64,000 bases of DNA from Phascolarctobacterium sp. (GCA_030540395.1 JAUNWI010000002.1:62001-126000), one strand, 5' to 3'. Positions 34,340 to 43,950 are shown, counted from the stretch's first letter. A program made the numbers and translations. The notes: generated from the letters alone by a model not told the origin.

Positions 34340-34882
34340 ATGGAAGAAGAAAAGCAAGAAAGACATTGGTATGTCATTCATACCTATTCTGGATATGAGA
34401 ATAAAGTGCGCACTAACCTGGAACGTAAGGTTCAATCCTTGGGCATGGAAAATGAAATTTTCAATGTTATTATTCCCATGGAAAAAGAGGTTGAAAAGAA
34501 GGACGGCAAAAGCAGAGTTGTTGAACGCAAGGTATTTCCCGGCTATGTGCTGGTAGAAATGATTGTCAACGACCGCAGCTGGTATGCAGTCCGCAACACT
34601 CCGGGTGTGACAGGCTTTGTTGGATCCGGAACCAAACCCATTCCTCTTACCGATGACGAAGTGCGTCAAATCATGCACTCCATGGGTATGGAAGAGGAAA
34701 GACCCCACATTGATTTTCAATTACAACAGACGGTTCGCCTCAAGGCTGGTCCCTTTGCTGGTCAGCTGGCAAAAATTTCCGATATTAACGAGGAACGCGG
34801 TAAGCTGAAGGTCCTGGTTGATATTTTTGGGCGCGAAACTCCTGCTGAAGTTGATTTTACACAAGTTGAAGAAGCTGAATAA
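34340..34882 (+). CDS. nusG: Transcription termination/antitermination factor NusG
   Basis: 180 residues: NGN domain (ERHWYVIHTYSGYENKVRTNL, FPGYVLVEM, VRNTPGVTGFVG) and C-terminal KOW domain (VRLKAGPFAGQLAKI). It binds RNA polymerase and Rho or the ribosome. The start is ATG 34340, or TTG 34334/34337 two codons earlier; no other start codon exists before an in-frame stop at 34292. The ribosome-binding site lies upstream of a hairpin (see separate entry), suggesting structured initiation. Confidence 0.97.
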   Translation: MEEEKQERHWYVIHTYSGYENKVRTNLERKVQSLGMENEIFNVIIPMEKEVEKKDGKSRVVERKVFPGYVLVEMIVNDRSWYAVRNTPGVTGFVGSGTKPIPLTDDEVRQIMHSMGMEEERPHIDFQLQQTVRLKAGPFAGQLAKISDINEERGKLKVLVDIFGRETPAEVDFTQVEEAE

Positions 34883-34899
34883 GAAGGAGGTGTAATTAA

Positions 34900-35325
34900 A
34901 TGCCGAAGAAAGTCGTTAAAATGGTAAAATTACAGGTACCGGCTGCAAAAGCAACCCCGGCTCCTCCTGTAGGTCCTGCACTTGGCCAAGCTGGTGTTAA
35001 CATCATGGCCTTCGTTAAGGAATTTAACGCACGTACTGAAAAGCAAGCTGGCCTCATCATCCCTGTTGAGATCACTGTTTTTGAGGATCGTTCCTTTACT
35101 TTCATTACCAAAACCCCTCCGGCTGCAGTTCTGTTGAAAAAGGCTGCTGGTCTGGAAAAGGCTTCTGGTGAACCTAACAAGAAGAAAGTTGCTAAGCTGG
35201 GTCGTGACAAAGTTCGCGAAATCGCAGAAAGCAAAATGGCTGACCTCAATGCTGCAAGCGTAGAAGCTGCTATGAGAATGGTAGAAGGTACTGCACGTAG
35301 CATGGGTATCGTAATCGAAGACTGA
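34900..35325 (+). CDS. rplK: 50S ribosomal protein L11
   Basis: 141 residues, the standard length. Opens with [27 protein letters not shown], the conserved L11 N-terminus at the GTPase-associated centre. AGGAGGTG site. First of the L11-L1 pair. Confidence 0.98.
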   Translation: MPKKVVKMVKLQVPAAKATPAPPVGPALGQAGVNIMAFVKEFNARTEKQAGLIIPVEITVFEDRSFTFITKTPPAAVLLKKAAGLEKASGEPNKKKVAKLGRDKVREIAESKMADLNAASVEAAMRMVEGTARSMGIVIED

Positions 35326-35391
35326 TTTTAAGCAGTTTTCTTAATTCGTGGGAGGCAAAAGCCGTTATTACCACATAGGAGGAATATTTAA

Positions 35392-36084
35392 ATGGGCAAG
35401 AAATATGCTGACGCTTTGAAATTAATCGAAGCTGACAAATTCTACTCTCCGAAAGAAGCAGTAGAGCTGGTTAAGAAAACCGCTGTAACTAAATTCGACA
35501 GCACTATCGAAGTTGCTTTCCGTCTGGGCGTTAACCCTAAATACCCTGACCAACAAGTTCGTGGTGCATTGGTTCTGCCGAACGGCACTGGTAAATCCAA
35601 GACCGTTTTAGTTTTTGCTAAAGGCCCTAAGATTGCTGAAGCAGAAGCTGCTGGCGCAGACTTTGTTGGCGGCGAAGAGTTCGTTAACAAAATCAAAGAA
35701 GGTTGGATGGACTTTGATGTCTGCATCGCAACCCCCGACATGATGGGCCTGGTTGGCCGCATCGGTAAAATCCTCGGTCCCCGTGGCTTGATGCCTAACC
35801 CGAAGGTTGGTACTGTTACCATGGACGTAGCACGTGCCGTAAAAGAATCTAAAGCTGGTAAAATTCAGTATCGTACTGATAAAGCTGGCAACGTACAATG
35901 CCCGATTGGTAAAGCTTCCTTTACTGACGAGGCTCTGTTGGAAAACTACATTACTTTGGCTGACACTCTGGTTAAGGTTAAACCCTCCGGCGCTAAAGGC
36001 CAATACATTAAGTCTGTTACCATGTCTGCAACCATGGGCCCTGGCATCTCCATCGATGTTCTGAAGGCTAACAGCAACAAATAA
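35392..36084 (+). CDS. rplA: 50S ribosomal protein L1
   Basis: 230 residues. Conserved segments [34 protein letters not shown] and IGKASF identify L1, which forms the ribosome stalk near the E site and in many bacteria represses its own rplKA message. AGGAGG seven bases before the ATG. Confidence 0.98.
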   Translation: MGKKYADALKLIEADKFYSPKEAVELVKKTAVTKFDSTIEVAFRLGVNPKYPDQQVRGALVLPNGTGKSKTVLVFAKGPKIAEAEAAGADFVGGEEFVNKIKEGWMDFDVCIATPDMMGLVGRIGKILGPRGLMPNPKVGTVTMDVARAVKESKAGKIQYRTDKAGNVQCPIGKASFTDEALLENYITLADTLVKVKPSGAKGQYIKSVTMSATMGPGISIDVLKANSNK

Positions 36085-36094
36085 TTGTAGTTTC

Positions 36095-36237
36095 ACTAAA
36101 TTTTACTAAATCAGAAGATAATCGGGCCATAGACAGCAGGTGCCATCGTGCGTAAGTTTTAACTACGCCTGCCGAGGCTGGAGCGTGAAGATATATGTAG
36201 ACCTTCCGACCTCCGGCTACGGCCGAGAGGTCTTTTT
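36095..36237 (+). ncRNA. L10 leader with attenuator before rplJ-rplL
   Basis: The 192-base gap between rplA and rplJ carries the Firmicutes L10 leader pattern (the CAGCAGGTG..., GCCGAGGCTGGAGCGTGAAG core). It ends in an intrinsic terminator at 36208-36237: GACCTC/GAGGTC extended by CGGC/GCCG, then T5. Binding of the L10-L12 complex would favour termination. Recognised by pattern. Confidence 0.82.
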
Positions 36238-36276
36238 GATTTAATAAAAATCATTCAAAAAAGGAGGTGCAATCCA

Positions 36277-36804
36277 ATGGCAGTTATTAGACCTGAAAAA
36301 GTTGCCAAAATCGCTGAGATTAAAGAGCTGCTCTCTAACTCCAAGTGCACTATTTTGGTTGACTTCTGTGGTTTGACTGTTGCTCAGGATACCGCTCTGC
36401 GTCGCAAAATGCGCGAAGCTGGCGTTCACTACAATGTAGTAAAGAACACTCTGCTGCGCATTGCTGCACAAGAAGCTGGTATTGAAGGTTTGGAGCCTTC
36501 TCTGGAGAAGAACACCGCTATCGCTGTTGCTCCGGAAGATCCTGTAGCAGTTGCAAAGATCGTTTGCGATTTCGCAAAAGAAAACAAAGAACTGAAAGTT
36601 AAAGTTGGCGTGCTGGACGGCAAAGTTATCGGCGCTGACGAAATCAAAGCCCTGGCTGCTCTGCCGCCGAAGGAAGTTTTGGTTGCCAAACTGCTTGGCA
36701 GCATGAATGCTCCTATTTCCGGCTTTGTCAATGTACTGCAAGGTACCATCCGCAACGTTGTATACGCACTGGATGCTGTACGCAAACAAAAAGAGTCCGC
36801 TTAA
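36277..36804 (+). CDS. rplJ: 50S ribosomal protein L10
   Basis: 175 residues. N-terminal RPEKVAKIAEIKELLSNSKC and VVKNTLLRIAAQEAG are L10 signatures; the C-terminal helix binds L7/L12 dimers to make the stalk. AGGAGGTG precedes the ATG. Regulated by the L10 leader upstream. Confidence 0.98.
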   Translation: MAVIRPEKVAKIAEIKELLSNSKCTILVDFCGLTVAQDTALRRKMREAGVHYNVVKNTLLRIAAQEAGIEGLEPSLEKNTAIAVAPEDPVAVAKIVCDFAKENKELKVKVGVLDGKVIGADEIKALAALPPKEVLVAKLLGSMNAPISGFVNVLQGTIRNVVYALDAVRKQKESA

Positions 36805-36875
36805 TCACCTGCGGCGTGCTGCATAAGGTAGCTTAAATAAAATTTAAAAATTACTTATTACTGGAGGTAACAATA

Positions 36876-37247
36876 ATGAATAAAGATCAAATCATCGAAG
36901 CTATTGAATCTATGACCGTACTCGAGCTGTCCGAATTGGTAAAGGCTCTGGAAGAAAAATTTGGCGTATCTGCTGCTGCTCCTGTAGCTGTTGCTGCTGC
37001 TGCTCCGGCTGCTGCTGGCGAAGCTGCTGCTGAAAAGACCGAATTCGACGTAATCCTGGCTTCCGCTGGCGCTTCCAAGATCGGCGTTATCAAGGCTGTT
37101 CGCGAAGCTACTGGCCTGGGCCTGAAAGAAGCTAAAGCTCTGGTTGACGGCGCTCCCGCTCCTGTAAAAGAAAAGATCTCCAAGGCTGACGCTGACGCTC
37201 TGAAAGCTAAACTGGAAGAAGCTGGCGCTACCGTAGAAATTAAATAA
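36876..37247 (+). CDS. rplL: 50S ribosomal protein L7/L12
   Basis: 123 residues: N-terminal dimerisation helix pair ([19 protein letters not shown]), an Ala/Pro-rich hinge (~35-55), and the C-terminal domain with [23 protein letters not shown] that contacts elongation factors. TGGAGGT site. Confidence 0.99.
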   Translation: MNKDQIIEAIESMTVLELSELVKALEEKFGVSAAAPVAVAAAAPAAAGEAAAEKTEFDVILASAGASKIGVIKAVREATGLGLKEAKALVDGAPAPVKEKISKADADALKAKLEEAGATVEIK

Positions 37248-37295
37248 TTACCCGCTGCGCTAGCAGCACTTGGTAGTTATTAACTGCTGAAATCT

Positions 37296-37334
37296 ATCCC
37301 CTGATTACTAGATATAGTGGTCAGGGGATTTTTC
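37296..37334 (+). terminator. Terminator of the rplJL operon
   Basis: ATCCCCTGA/TCAGGGGAT 9-bp stem followed by T5. Confidence 0.88.
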
Positions 37335-37442
37335 ATTTTGTGAGTGAGTTGGTTTTGAGATTGTTTTTGGGTTCATTTTGAGTTTCTTTTTGTGCTATAA
37401 TGTATTAAGATGATTATAGTTAGTGTGAGGCAGGTGATTTCT

Positions 37443-37667
37443 ATGAGTATTGAAAAAGTTGTAGATGTGGATCAATGGTTAGAAGATGTAAGGGAAAAGT
37501 ATAAAGAAATGCCTGTTGCTTTGAGGAAGAGTAAACGTATTCGTAGAAGGCCTAGGTCTCCTGAAGAGGAAAGAACTCTTATTTTGGCATGTAAAAAAGC
37601 GTGGGATGAATGGATTTCCTCCGGAGAACTCGTTGAAACTGAGTATGGATATAAATTAAACTTGTGA
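37443..37667 (+). CDS. Small uncharacterised basic protein
   Basis: 74 residues from ATG 37443 (AGGTG eight bases before it). An ATG at 37410 in the same frame is only eight bases past an extended -10 (TGC-TATAAT, 37393-37401) and would make a near-leaderless message, so I prefer the later start. The protein has an acidic N-terminus, a very basic centre (RKSKRIRRRPRSPEEE) and a helical C-terminus with Trp residues. No known family recognised. The next gene starts 16 bases later, so they may be co-transcribed. Confidence 0.6.
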   Translation: MSIEKVVDVDQWLEDVREKYKEMPVALRKSKRIRRRPRSPEEERTLILACKKAWDEWISSGELVETEYGYKLNL

Positions 37668-37683
37668 TAAAGGTGGGAAATGG

Positions 37684-38460
37684 ATGCTTTATAATGTGTT
37701 TTTTAGTGCAAATGGTAGGACGGGCGTGTGTGCGGATTTTGTGGCAGGCCTACTGGCAAGCGAGGCGGAGTCCTATAACTGGTTATGGGAGGACTATAGA
37801 AAGCCCTTAAGAATGGCAGAAGCAGATACACTGTTATTTGCCATGCCTGTTTATGGCGGTTATATACCGAAGTTTTGTGCGGAGCTCGTCAAAAATTTAG
37901 TGGGCAATAACACTCCTGCAATAATTATGGCTGTTTATGGCAATCGTCATTTTGACAATGCGTTGATACAGGCGAAAGATTTGCTGCAGGCGCAAGGCTT
38001 TAAGGTTATTGCGGCAGGTGCTTTTGTAGCCGAGCACTCTATCTTTCCAAAGGTTGGATTCGGTCGTCCCAATGTGGATGATTACAAGGCTATGGAGGCC
38101 TTTGCAGACAAGTGCAAGGAACTGTTAAAACGAAGAGATTGTTTACCTAATAAAGAAATCACAGTTTATGGTGATAAGGATTGTGATGCAACTGTATTTA
38201 AAGGGGTACCTTTCTACCCAGATGGGGATGATACTTGTATCAGATGTATGAAATGCGTAGCCGATTGTCCTGTAAAGGCTATTGGTGCAGCTGACCCCAG
38301 CAAAACTGATGCTGCTAAATGCATTGCCTGTGGCTCTTGCATTTGTGTGTGCCCCGTTGGCGCTAGAGATTATCACAGTGAATTATACAAAAAGGCTCAA
38401 GTAGGCTTTGAAGAGCGGTGTAAGAAGTCCATGCCTGCTTTTACATACTATTTAGAATAG
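37684..38460 (+). CDS. Flavodoxin-ferredoxin fusion (EFR1 family)
   Basis: 258 residues. The first ~165 form a flavodoxin-like domain (FFSANGRTGVCADF, FAMPVYGGYIPKF, MAVYGNRHFDNAL). The C-terminal part has two 4Fe-4S ferredoxin motifs: CIRCMKCVADCP and CIACGSCICVCP. The EFR1 family couples an FMN-type domain to iron-sulfur clusters and is common in anaerobes; the electron partner is not known. Rubredoxin is encoded next, so a role in oxygen or redox handling is possible. Confidence 0.9.
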   Translation: MLYNVFFSANGRTGVCADFVAGLLASEAESYNWLWEDYRKPLRMAEADTLLFAMPVYGGYIPKFCAELVKNLVGNNTPAIIMAVYGNRHFDNALIQAKDLLQAQGFKVIAAGAFVAEHSIFPKVGFGRPNVDDYKAMEAFADKCKELLKRRDCLPNKEITVYGDKDCDATVFKGVPFYPDGDDTCIRCMKCVADCPVKAIGAADPSKTDAAKCIACGSCICVCPVGARDYHSELYKKAQVGFEERCKKSMPAFTYYLE

Positions 38461-38474
38461 GGCTAGTTGATAAA

Positions 38475-38503
38475 CACAAATCCCCCGATTGCTTGCAGTC
38501 GGG
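38475..38503 (+). terminator. Hairpin after the flavodoxin-ferredoxin gene
   Basis: ATCCCCCGATTGC pairs with the following CAGTCGGGGGAT across a 3-base loop, but no U-run follows directly; boundary approximate. Confidence 0.6.
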
Positions 38504-38586
38504 GGATACATATAACATTCTTTTCTACTCCCTAAAGTATACAAGCAAATTTTACAATCTTTTTGTACTTTTGCGGTGGCGATGTG

Positions 38587-38592
38587 CTATAA
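38587..38592 (+). promoter_or_regulatory. Extended -10 promoter of rubredoxin
   Basis: TGC-TATAAT, 43 bases before the rubredoxin ATG; no clear -35. Confidence 0.55.
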
Positions 38593-38635
38593 TAAAGGTA
38601 TCACAATATTATTTTTCCGAAAGGAGTTGTTCTTC

Positions 38636-38794
38636 ATGACTAAATGGGTATGCGGCATTTGCGGTTATGTATATGATCCTGAGGTTGGCGATCCGGATAA
38701 CGGCGTGGCAGCAGGCACTGCTTGGGAAGATGTTCCCGAGGATTGGGTTTGCCCCCTGTGCGCAGTAGGTAAGGACCAATTCACCGAAGCGTAA
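38636..38794 (+). CDS. Rubredoxin
   Basis: 52 residues, the standard rubredoxin length, with both iron-binding motifs: [18 protein letters not shown] and [13 protein letters not shown]. One Fe bound by four Cys; carries single electrons, often to rubrerythrin or superoxide reductase in anaerobes. ATG 38636 is nine bases after AAAGGAG. The frame stays open upstream but through the promoter. Confidence 0.98.
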   Translation: MTKWVCGICGYVYDPEVGDPDNGVAAGTAWEDVPEDWVCPLCAVGKDQFTEA

Positions 38795-38841
38795 AATACG
38801 TTATAAGCATTTCTAGCGCATTTTGCGTAAAGTAAAAATGA

Positions 38842-38892
38842 AAAAAAAGAAGCGGCTCGCTCTTCTGAAGGTAGAAGAGTGAGCCGTTTTTT
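38842..38892. terminator. Bidirectional terminator
   Basis: CGGCTCGCTCTTCT/AGAAGAGTGAGCCG 14-bp stem (one mismatch), T6 on the plus strand and a long T tract on the minus strand; separates rubredoxin from the convergent pilin gene. Confidence 0.93.
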
Positions 38893-38948
38893 AATGTGTT
38901 TGGATTAGCTTAAGGTTAGTTACGATGATTCTCCAAAGCTTATAATGT

Positions 38949-39628
38949 TTATTGTTTTTCTAACTGTCCGTCTGAATTAATCTTGAATGTAGGTTTGTTC
39001 GACCCTTTGTCATTTTGTTGAAGACTAATCTTGGTAGTTATATCATTAGGTCTACCGGGTACATCTTTTGGCATAGACTGAGTGATGTTTCCAATTTTGT
39101 CAAAACATATTAAAAAGTCAGAATTATCGGCTATATTAAAATCTTTTAAATCACTATTGGTTAGCATATCCCTTATATTTGTTTCGTGAACATTTTTGTC
39201 TTGGTTGAACTGACCTGCATTTGGACTCTGATATCTTACGATTATATCATTACCGTCTTTATCTTTTTCATAAGCATATAAAAAGTTTAGCTTACCATTC
39301 TCGAGGTACTTAAAACCTGCAATTTGCTTATCAGGATATTCATTAAAAACATAATCGCAAATTTTATCAATATATTGACCATAATTCGCAGCATCATCTT
39401 CATTTGTAAAACTAGGTAACTTATATGGCTTATTGTTAGAAGATGCTCTATCCGATGCTAGACCAATTACATCGGTGACTTTATTAACAATAGAAGTAAT
39501 ACTACTAGCCATTCCGTTCTCTGAAGTAAAGCTAGAGCCACCGCCGCCACAAAAGCCAAAATCACAGCGTACTCTACCATGGCAGCCCCTAATTTATTCA
39601 TTTTCTTAAAACATGCGAAAAATTTCAC
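38949..39628 (-). pseudogene. Flp/class IVb-type pilin gene broken by a one-base frameshift
   Basis: The intact-looking frame at 38949-39512 (187 residues, MASSITSIVNKVTDVIG...) is unknown by itself. Upstream, in another frame, GTG 39628 opens MKFFACFKKMNKLGAAMVEY and AVILAFVAAV: a prepilin leader with the G|AAMVEY cleavage site (Glu at +5) and hydrophobic spine of Flp-type pilins. That frame runs into a stop about 20 codons later, while the second frame continues it as SSFTSENGMASSITSIV, as expected in such pilins. The shift lies around 39534-39550 in a GGCGGCGGTGGC run. It could be a real mutation, phase-variable slippage or an assembly error. A consensus promoter precedes it. Confidence 0.72.
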
Positions 39629-39661
39629 TATGATAACCTTCTTTCAATATGCTACGTTTAT

Positions 39662-39690
39662 ATTCTACTAAATATTTTGACGATTGTCAA
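39662..39690 (-). promoter_or_regulatory. Promoter of the pilin-like gene
   Basis: On the minus strand TTGACA, 17 bases, TAGAAT; start of transcription is expected ~30 bases before the GTG at 39628. Confidence 0.75.
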
Positions 39691-39814
39691 AAACTTTGCT
39701 ACCTTTTTTTACGCAAATTTAACAGCGCACGCAGGAAAAATCCGCTAGAATATATAATATAAAGGTGAACACTTTACATAACGTTTGCTATAAAATAGAA
39801 ATGAGGTTATAAGC

Positions 39815-40498
39815 ATGATTTACTGCGTAGAGGATGAACAAAATATTTGTGAATTAGAGGTTTATACATTACAATCCGTGGGCTTTGAAGCCAAGGGCTG
39901 CAGCAGCGGTAATGAGCTTTTTGCAGAGCTGGAAAAAGAGCTGCCCAAGCTGATTTTGCTAGATATCATGCTGCCGGACGAGGACGGCCTGACCATTTTG
40001 CGCCGCTTGCGCAGTGACGAGCGCTATGCCCATATCCCTGTAATCATGGCCACCGCCAAGGGTACAGAGTTCGATAAAGTCAAGGGCCTGGACTGGGGCG
40101 CCGACGATTATATTGCCAAACCCTTTGGCATGCTGGAAATGGTGGCCCGCATCAAGGCTGTGCTGCGCCGTTGTGAGGGTCGTGGTGTGCAGCAAGCAGT
40201 GCAAATCATCAAAAGAGATAACTTGGAGGTTAATCTTGAGGAGCACAAGGTGAGCGTGGCGGGGCAGGAGGTTGTGCTCACGCTGAAGGAGTTTGAGCTT
40301 TTGAAAAAGTTTTTGCTTAATCCGGGCATCGTCTTTTCTAGGGACAAGCTGCTCAACGACATTTGGGGCTACGAATTTACTGGCGAAACCCGCACTGTGG
40401 ACGTGCATATCCGCACCTTGCGCCAAAAGCTGGGCAGTGCCGGTGATTTAGTGGAAACCATCCGCGGGGTGGGCTACAGAATGGCGGCCACCAAATGA
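39815..40498 (+). CDS. OmpR/PhoB-family response regulator
   Basis: 227 residues: receiver domain with CVEDEQN, phospho-acceptor Asp in LLDIMLPDEDG and Lys in AKPFGMLE, then an OmpR-type winged helix (~130-227; LTLKEFELLKKFLLNPG, TRTVDVHIRTLRQKLG, TIRGVGYRM). It overlaps the kinase gene by four bases (ATGA). Most similar in layout to PhoB/PhoP; phosphate control is plausible but not shown. Confidence 0.93.
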   Translation: MIYCVEDEQNICELEVYTLQSVGFEAKGCSSGNELFAELEKELPKLILLDIMLPDEDGLTILRRLRSDERYAHIPVIMATAKGTEFDKVKGLDWGADDYIAKPFGMLEMVARIKAVLRRCEGRGVQQAVQIIKRDNLEVNLEEHKVSVAGQEVVLTLKEFELLKKFLLNPGIVFSRDKLLNDIWGYEFTGETRTVDVHIRTLRQKLGSAGDLVETIRGVGYRMAATK

Positions 40499-42189
40499 AG
40501 CAAAAATTATTCCGCAGCTTGCTGCTTTTGACCATGGGCAGTGTGCTTCTTGTGGTGGCGCTTTTTGCCTGGCTCAGCGTACATTATATTACTAACGACA
40601 GCTACCAAAGCCTGAAGCGTGAGGCAGCCCTGCTCCTTGAAACGGACGAGGACGGGCGCATCACCGTGAAACAGCTGCACCGCGTGCAGCTGGCGGACAG
40701 GGTAACGCTACTGGACCCCACGGGGCGCGTGCTCTTTGACAATTACACCAACGGCGAAGCGCTGGATAACCACCTGCAGCGTGCGGAGGTGCAGCAGGCC
40801 TTGGTGCAGGGGGAGGGCTTTGCCAGCCGCAGGTCCGACACCTTGGGCAAGGATATCCTGTATTACGCCGTAGTTTTGGCGGATGGCAATATTTTGCGCT
40901 TGGCGCGGACCAATGCGGCTGTGTTCCAGCAGGCGCACCTTTTTGCCGGCTATATTGCCGTGGTGTTGCTGTTGATTTTAGGCGGCGCCTTCGTCGCCGC
41001 CCGCAGCATTACCCGCAGGGCCCTGCAGCCCTTGGAGCGACTGGATTTGGAGCATTCGGAGGTAAACAACGATGTTTATCCTGAATTGCGACCCATTGTG
41101 GAACGCTTCGCTCAGCAGCAGGCGGCCTTAAATCGGGAAATGCGCCGCTATAAAAATAAAAAGCAGGAGCTAAAGGCCGTCACTAATAATATGGATGAGG
41201 GCATGCTCTTTCTTGATACCAAATGGAATATAGCTTCTCTAAATAAAAGTGCCATTAAGTTTTTTGGCAAGGATAAGGAGGAGCTGGTCCATAAAAATAT
41301 TTTGGAGCTCATACAGGGTGAGGATATTCGCAAGCTACTGCAGCAGATGGAGCTGGTGGGCAAGGGCAGGCTAATCATCAACCGGGGTAATTCCTATTAC
41401 CAATGCAACGGCAGCCGCATTGCGGACAAGGGCTTTGTGCTGCTCATTATGGATGTGACGGAGCGTACCGCTTCGGAAAAGCTGCGTCGCGAATTTTCGG
41501 CCAACGTGTCCCACGAGCTGAAGACGCCCCTGCAGTCCGTGCTGGGCTATTCGGAAATCATGCTTAGCGGCTTGGTGAAGCCGGAGGATGGCCATCGCTT
41601 TTTGCAAAAAATCTATGACGAGGCCCGCAACCTGTTGCGCCTTATAGACGACATTATGAAGCTGTCCAAGTTAGACGAGCTAAACCACGATATGCTGGAG
41701 GAGTTTTCTTTAGTGGAGGTGGCCCAAAGCGCAGTGCGCCGCCTGCAGGACAGGGCTCGCAGTGTGAAGGTGGACTTGGTGCTGGAAAATACTATAGACG
41801 GCACAGCGTCCATTTTAGGCATTGCGTCCCTCATGGAGGAAATTTTCTTCAACCTTTTGGACAATGGCATCAAATACAACCACGAGGGTGGCAGGGTGAT
41901 GCTTGCTTTGAGCGAGACGGAAAATAAATATGTCGTCAAGGTCAGCGACACGGGCATGGGTATTGACGCGGCGGAGCTGCCCCACATCTTTGAGCGCTTT
42001 TATCGGGTGGACCGCAGCCGCCACAAGGCCATTGAAGGCACGGGCCTGGGCCTGTCCATCGTCAAGCACGGGGTGCTTTTTCATGGTGGCACAGTGCGGG
42101 TCAACAGCACTGCAGGCCAGGGAACAGAATTTATTATGAAGTTTCCTAAAATGAGCGCATGTATACAAGACAGCTCTCAAGATATGTGA
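40495..42189 (+). CDS. PhoR-like sensor histidine kinase
   Basis: 564 residues: membrane helix ~8-30, an extracytoplasmic sensor (~31-145), helix ~148-170, PAS domain (~225-310; NNMDEGMLFLDTKWNIASLN), HisKA with H340 in ANVSHELKTPLQSVLGYSE, HATPase (N box LLDNGIKYN, DTGMGI, GTGLGLSI). The two-helix plus PAS arrangement matches PhoR/WalK-type kinases. Partner of the regulator immediately upstream. Confidence 0.92.
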   Translation: MKQKLFRSLLLLTMGSVLLVVALFAWLSVHYITNDSYQSLKREAALLLETDEDGRITVKQLHRVQLADRVTLLDPTGRVLFDNYTNGEALDNHLQRAEVQQALVQGEGFASRRSDTLGKDILYYAVVLADGNILRLARTNAAVFQQAHLFAGYIAVVLLLILGGAFVAARSITRRALQPLERLDLEHSEVNNDVYPELRPIVERFAQQQAALNREMRRYKNKKQELKAVTNNMDEGMLFLDTKWNIASLNKSAIKFFGKDKEELVHKNILELIQGEDIRKLLQQMELVGKGRLIINRGNSYYQCNGSRIADKGFVLLIMDVTERTASEKLRREFSANVSHELKTPLQSVLGYSEIMLSGLVKPEDGHRFLQKIYDEARNLLRLIDDIMKLSKLDELNHDMLEEFSLVEVAQSAVRRLQDRARSVKVDLVLENTIDGTASILGIASLMEEIFFNLLDNGIKYNHEGGRVMLALSETENKYVVKVSDTGMGIDAAELPHIFERFYRVDRSRHKAIEGTGLGLSIVKHGVLFHGGTVRVNSTAGQGTEFIMKFPKMSACIQDSSQDM

Positions 42190-42228
42190 TACAATAAGAT
42201 TGTTCAGCATTTTTATGCGTAACAAGAG

Positions 42229-42242
42229 GATGTTTAAACATC
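42229..42242. promoter_or_regulatory. Perfect 14-bp palindrome upstream of the ACT gene
   Basis: GATGTTTAAACATC, 68 bases before the ACT-domain gene. It could be an operator; no binding protein can be named. Confidence 0.3.
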
Positions 42243-42309
42243 TACTCCCTGCAAATTTTGGGAGATATTAAGTTGTTTGGAAAAATAATTTATTAAGGGG
42301 GACTGTGGA

Positions 42310-42579
42310 ATGCAGGTTGTTTTAACAATTGTAGGCAAGGATAAGGTTGGCATCACTGCAAAGGTTACCAATGCTTTGGCAGAGATGAATATTAATATCA
42401 TCAATATTAACCAAAATATTATGCAGGGCTTCTTCAACATGGTGTTGATTGCCGACATGGAGGGTGCAAATGTGACCTTGGCTCGCGCTCGCGAAGTAAT
42501 GGTGCAGCTGGGCGAGGAGATTGGTGTGGAAATCCGCCTGCAAAGCGAAGAAATCTTTACCGCTATGCATCGCATATAG
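42310..42579 (+). CDS. ACT domain protein (UPF0237 family)
   Basis: 89 residues, a single ACT fold: VVLTIVGKDKVGITAKVTNALAEMNINIININQNI. Usually binds an amino acid as a regulatory signal. Ends nine bases before the UPF0210 gene, a pairing conserved in Firmicutes, so it may control the partner. Confidence 0.92.
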   Translation: MQVVLTIVGKDKVGITAKVTNALAEMNINIININQNIMQGFFNMVLIADMEGANVTLARAREVMVQLGEEIGVEIRLQSEEIFTAMHRI

Positions 42580-42588
42580 GAGGCCGCC

Positions 42589-43950
42589 ATGCTGTATAAT
42601 GTTCAGGATATTTTAGAGACTACGCGCATGATTACCGAAAATAATCTGGATGTGCGCACCATCACCATGGGCATTAGCCTGCGTGATTGCTGCCATCCCG
42701 ATATTAAGGTAACAGCGCAAAAGATTTATGATAAAATTTGCACCAAGGCCGAAAAGCTGGTTAAGACCGGCGAGGATATTGAGGTTGAATTGGGCGTGCC
42801 CATTATCAACAAGCGCATCAGCGTTACCCCCATTTCCATGGTGGGCGAAAGCTGCGACGCCAGCGATTATGTGCCCCTGGCCCAAGCCTTGGACAAGGCC
42901 GGCAAGCAGGTGGGCGTCAACTTCATTGGTGGCTTTTCCGCTTTGGTAGATAAAGGCTATACCAAGGGCGACCGCAATTTGATCGCCTCCATTCCGGAAG
43001 CCTTGGACGTAACTGATATTGTTTGTTCCTCCGTTAGCGTTGGCTCCACCAAATGCGGCATCAACATGGATGCCGTTAAGCAAATGGGCGAGATTATCAA
43101 GGCTACGGCGGACCGCACTGCCACTCGCGATGCCATTGGCTGCGCTAAGCTGGTTGTGTTCTGCAATGCTGTGCCCGATAACCCCTTTATGGCCGGTGCT
43201 TTTTTGGGCGTAACCGAGCCGGAAACCGTTATCAATGTGGGCGTCAGTGGCCCTGGCGTTGTTAAGCATGCGCTGGAGCAGGTAAAGGACGGCGACATTG
43301 GCATGGTTGCCGAAACGATTAAAAAGACTGCCTTCAAAATTACCCGTGTGGGCCAGCTTGTCGCTCAGGAGGCCGCACGTCGTTTAAATACTCAATTTGG
43401 TATTATCGATTTGTCCCTGGCTCCCACTCCGGCAGTGGGCGACTCTGTGGCCCATATTTTGGAAGAAATTGGCCTGGAGAGCTGCGGAGGACCGGGTACC
43501 ACGGCAACTCTTGCTATGCTCAACGATGCCGTGAAGAAGGGCGGCCTGATGGCGTCCAGCTACGTGGGCGGACTGAGCGGTGCCTTTATCCCCGTCAGCG
43601 AGGACGCTGGCATGATTGCTGCGGTAGAACGCGGTAGCCTTTCCTTAGAAAAGCTGGAGGCTATGACCTGCGTTTGCTCCGTGGGCCTGGACATGATTGC
43701 TATTCCCGGCGACACCAGCGCCAGCACTATTTCCGCTATTATTGCGGATGAAGCAGCCATCGGCATGATTAACAACAAAACCACCGCTGTGCGCCTGATT
43801 CCCGTACCGGGCAAGGGCGTGGGTGACAGGGTTGAGTTTGGCGGGCTGCTAGGCTATGCGCCGATTATCGCTGTGAACCCCTTTAAAGCTGATAAATTTA
43901 TTTCCCGCGGTGGCCGCATCCCGGCACCGGTAAGGAGCTTGACTAACTAA
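42589..43950 (+). CDS. PFL-like family protein (UPF0210/DUF711)
   Basis: 453 residues, full length for the family. Conserved segments [29 protein letters not shown] at the start and [12 protein letters not shown] in the centre; [20 protein letters not shown] near residue 300. The fold is related to pyruvate formate-lyase, but the glycyl-radical motif is not evident and function is unknown. Paired with the ACT protein upstream; the stop overlaps the nth start by one base. Confidence 0.93.
   Translation: MLYNVQDILETTRMITENNLDVRTITMGISLRDCCHPDIKVTAQKIYDKICTKAEKLVKTGEDIEVELGVPIINKRISVTPISMVGESCDASDYVPLAQALDKAGKQVGVNFIGGFSALVDKGYTKGDRNLIASIPEALDVTDIVCSSVSVGSTKCGINMDAVKQMGEIIKATADRTATRDAIGCAKLVVFCNAVPDNPFMAGAFLGVTEPETVINVGVSGPGVVKHALEQVKDGDIGMVAETIKKTAFKITRVGQLVAQEAARRLNTQFGIIDLSLAPTPAVGDSVAHILEEIGLESCGGPGTTATLAMLNDAVKKGGLMASSYVGGLSGAFIPVSEDAGMIAAVERGSLSLEKLEAMTCVCSVGLDMIAIPGDTSASTISAIIADEAAIGMINNKTTAVRLIPVPGKGVGDRVEFGGLLGYAPIIAVNPFKADKFISRGGRIPAPVRSLTN

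Noticed and set aside
36241..36789. 182-codon minus-strand frame opposite rplJ
   Set aside because: Antisense of L10, no support.
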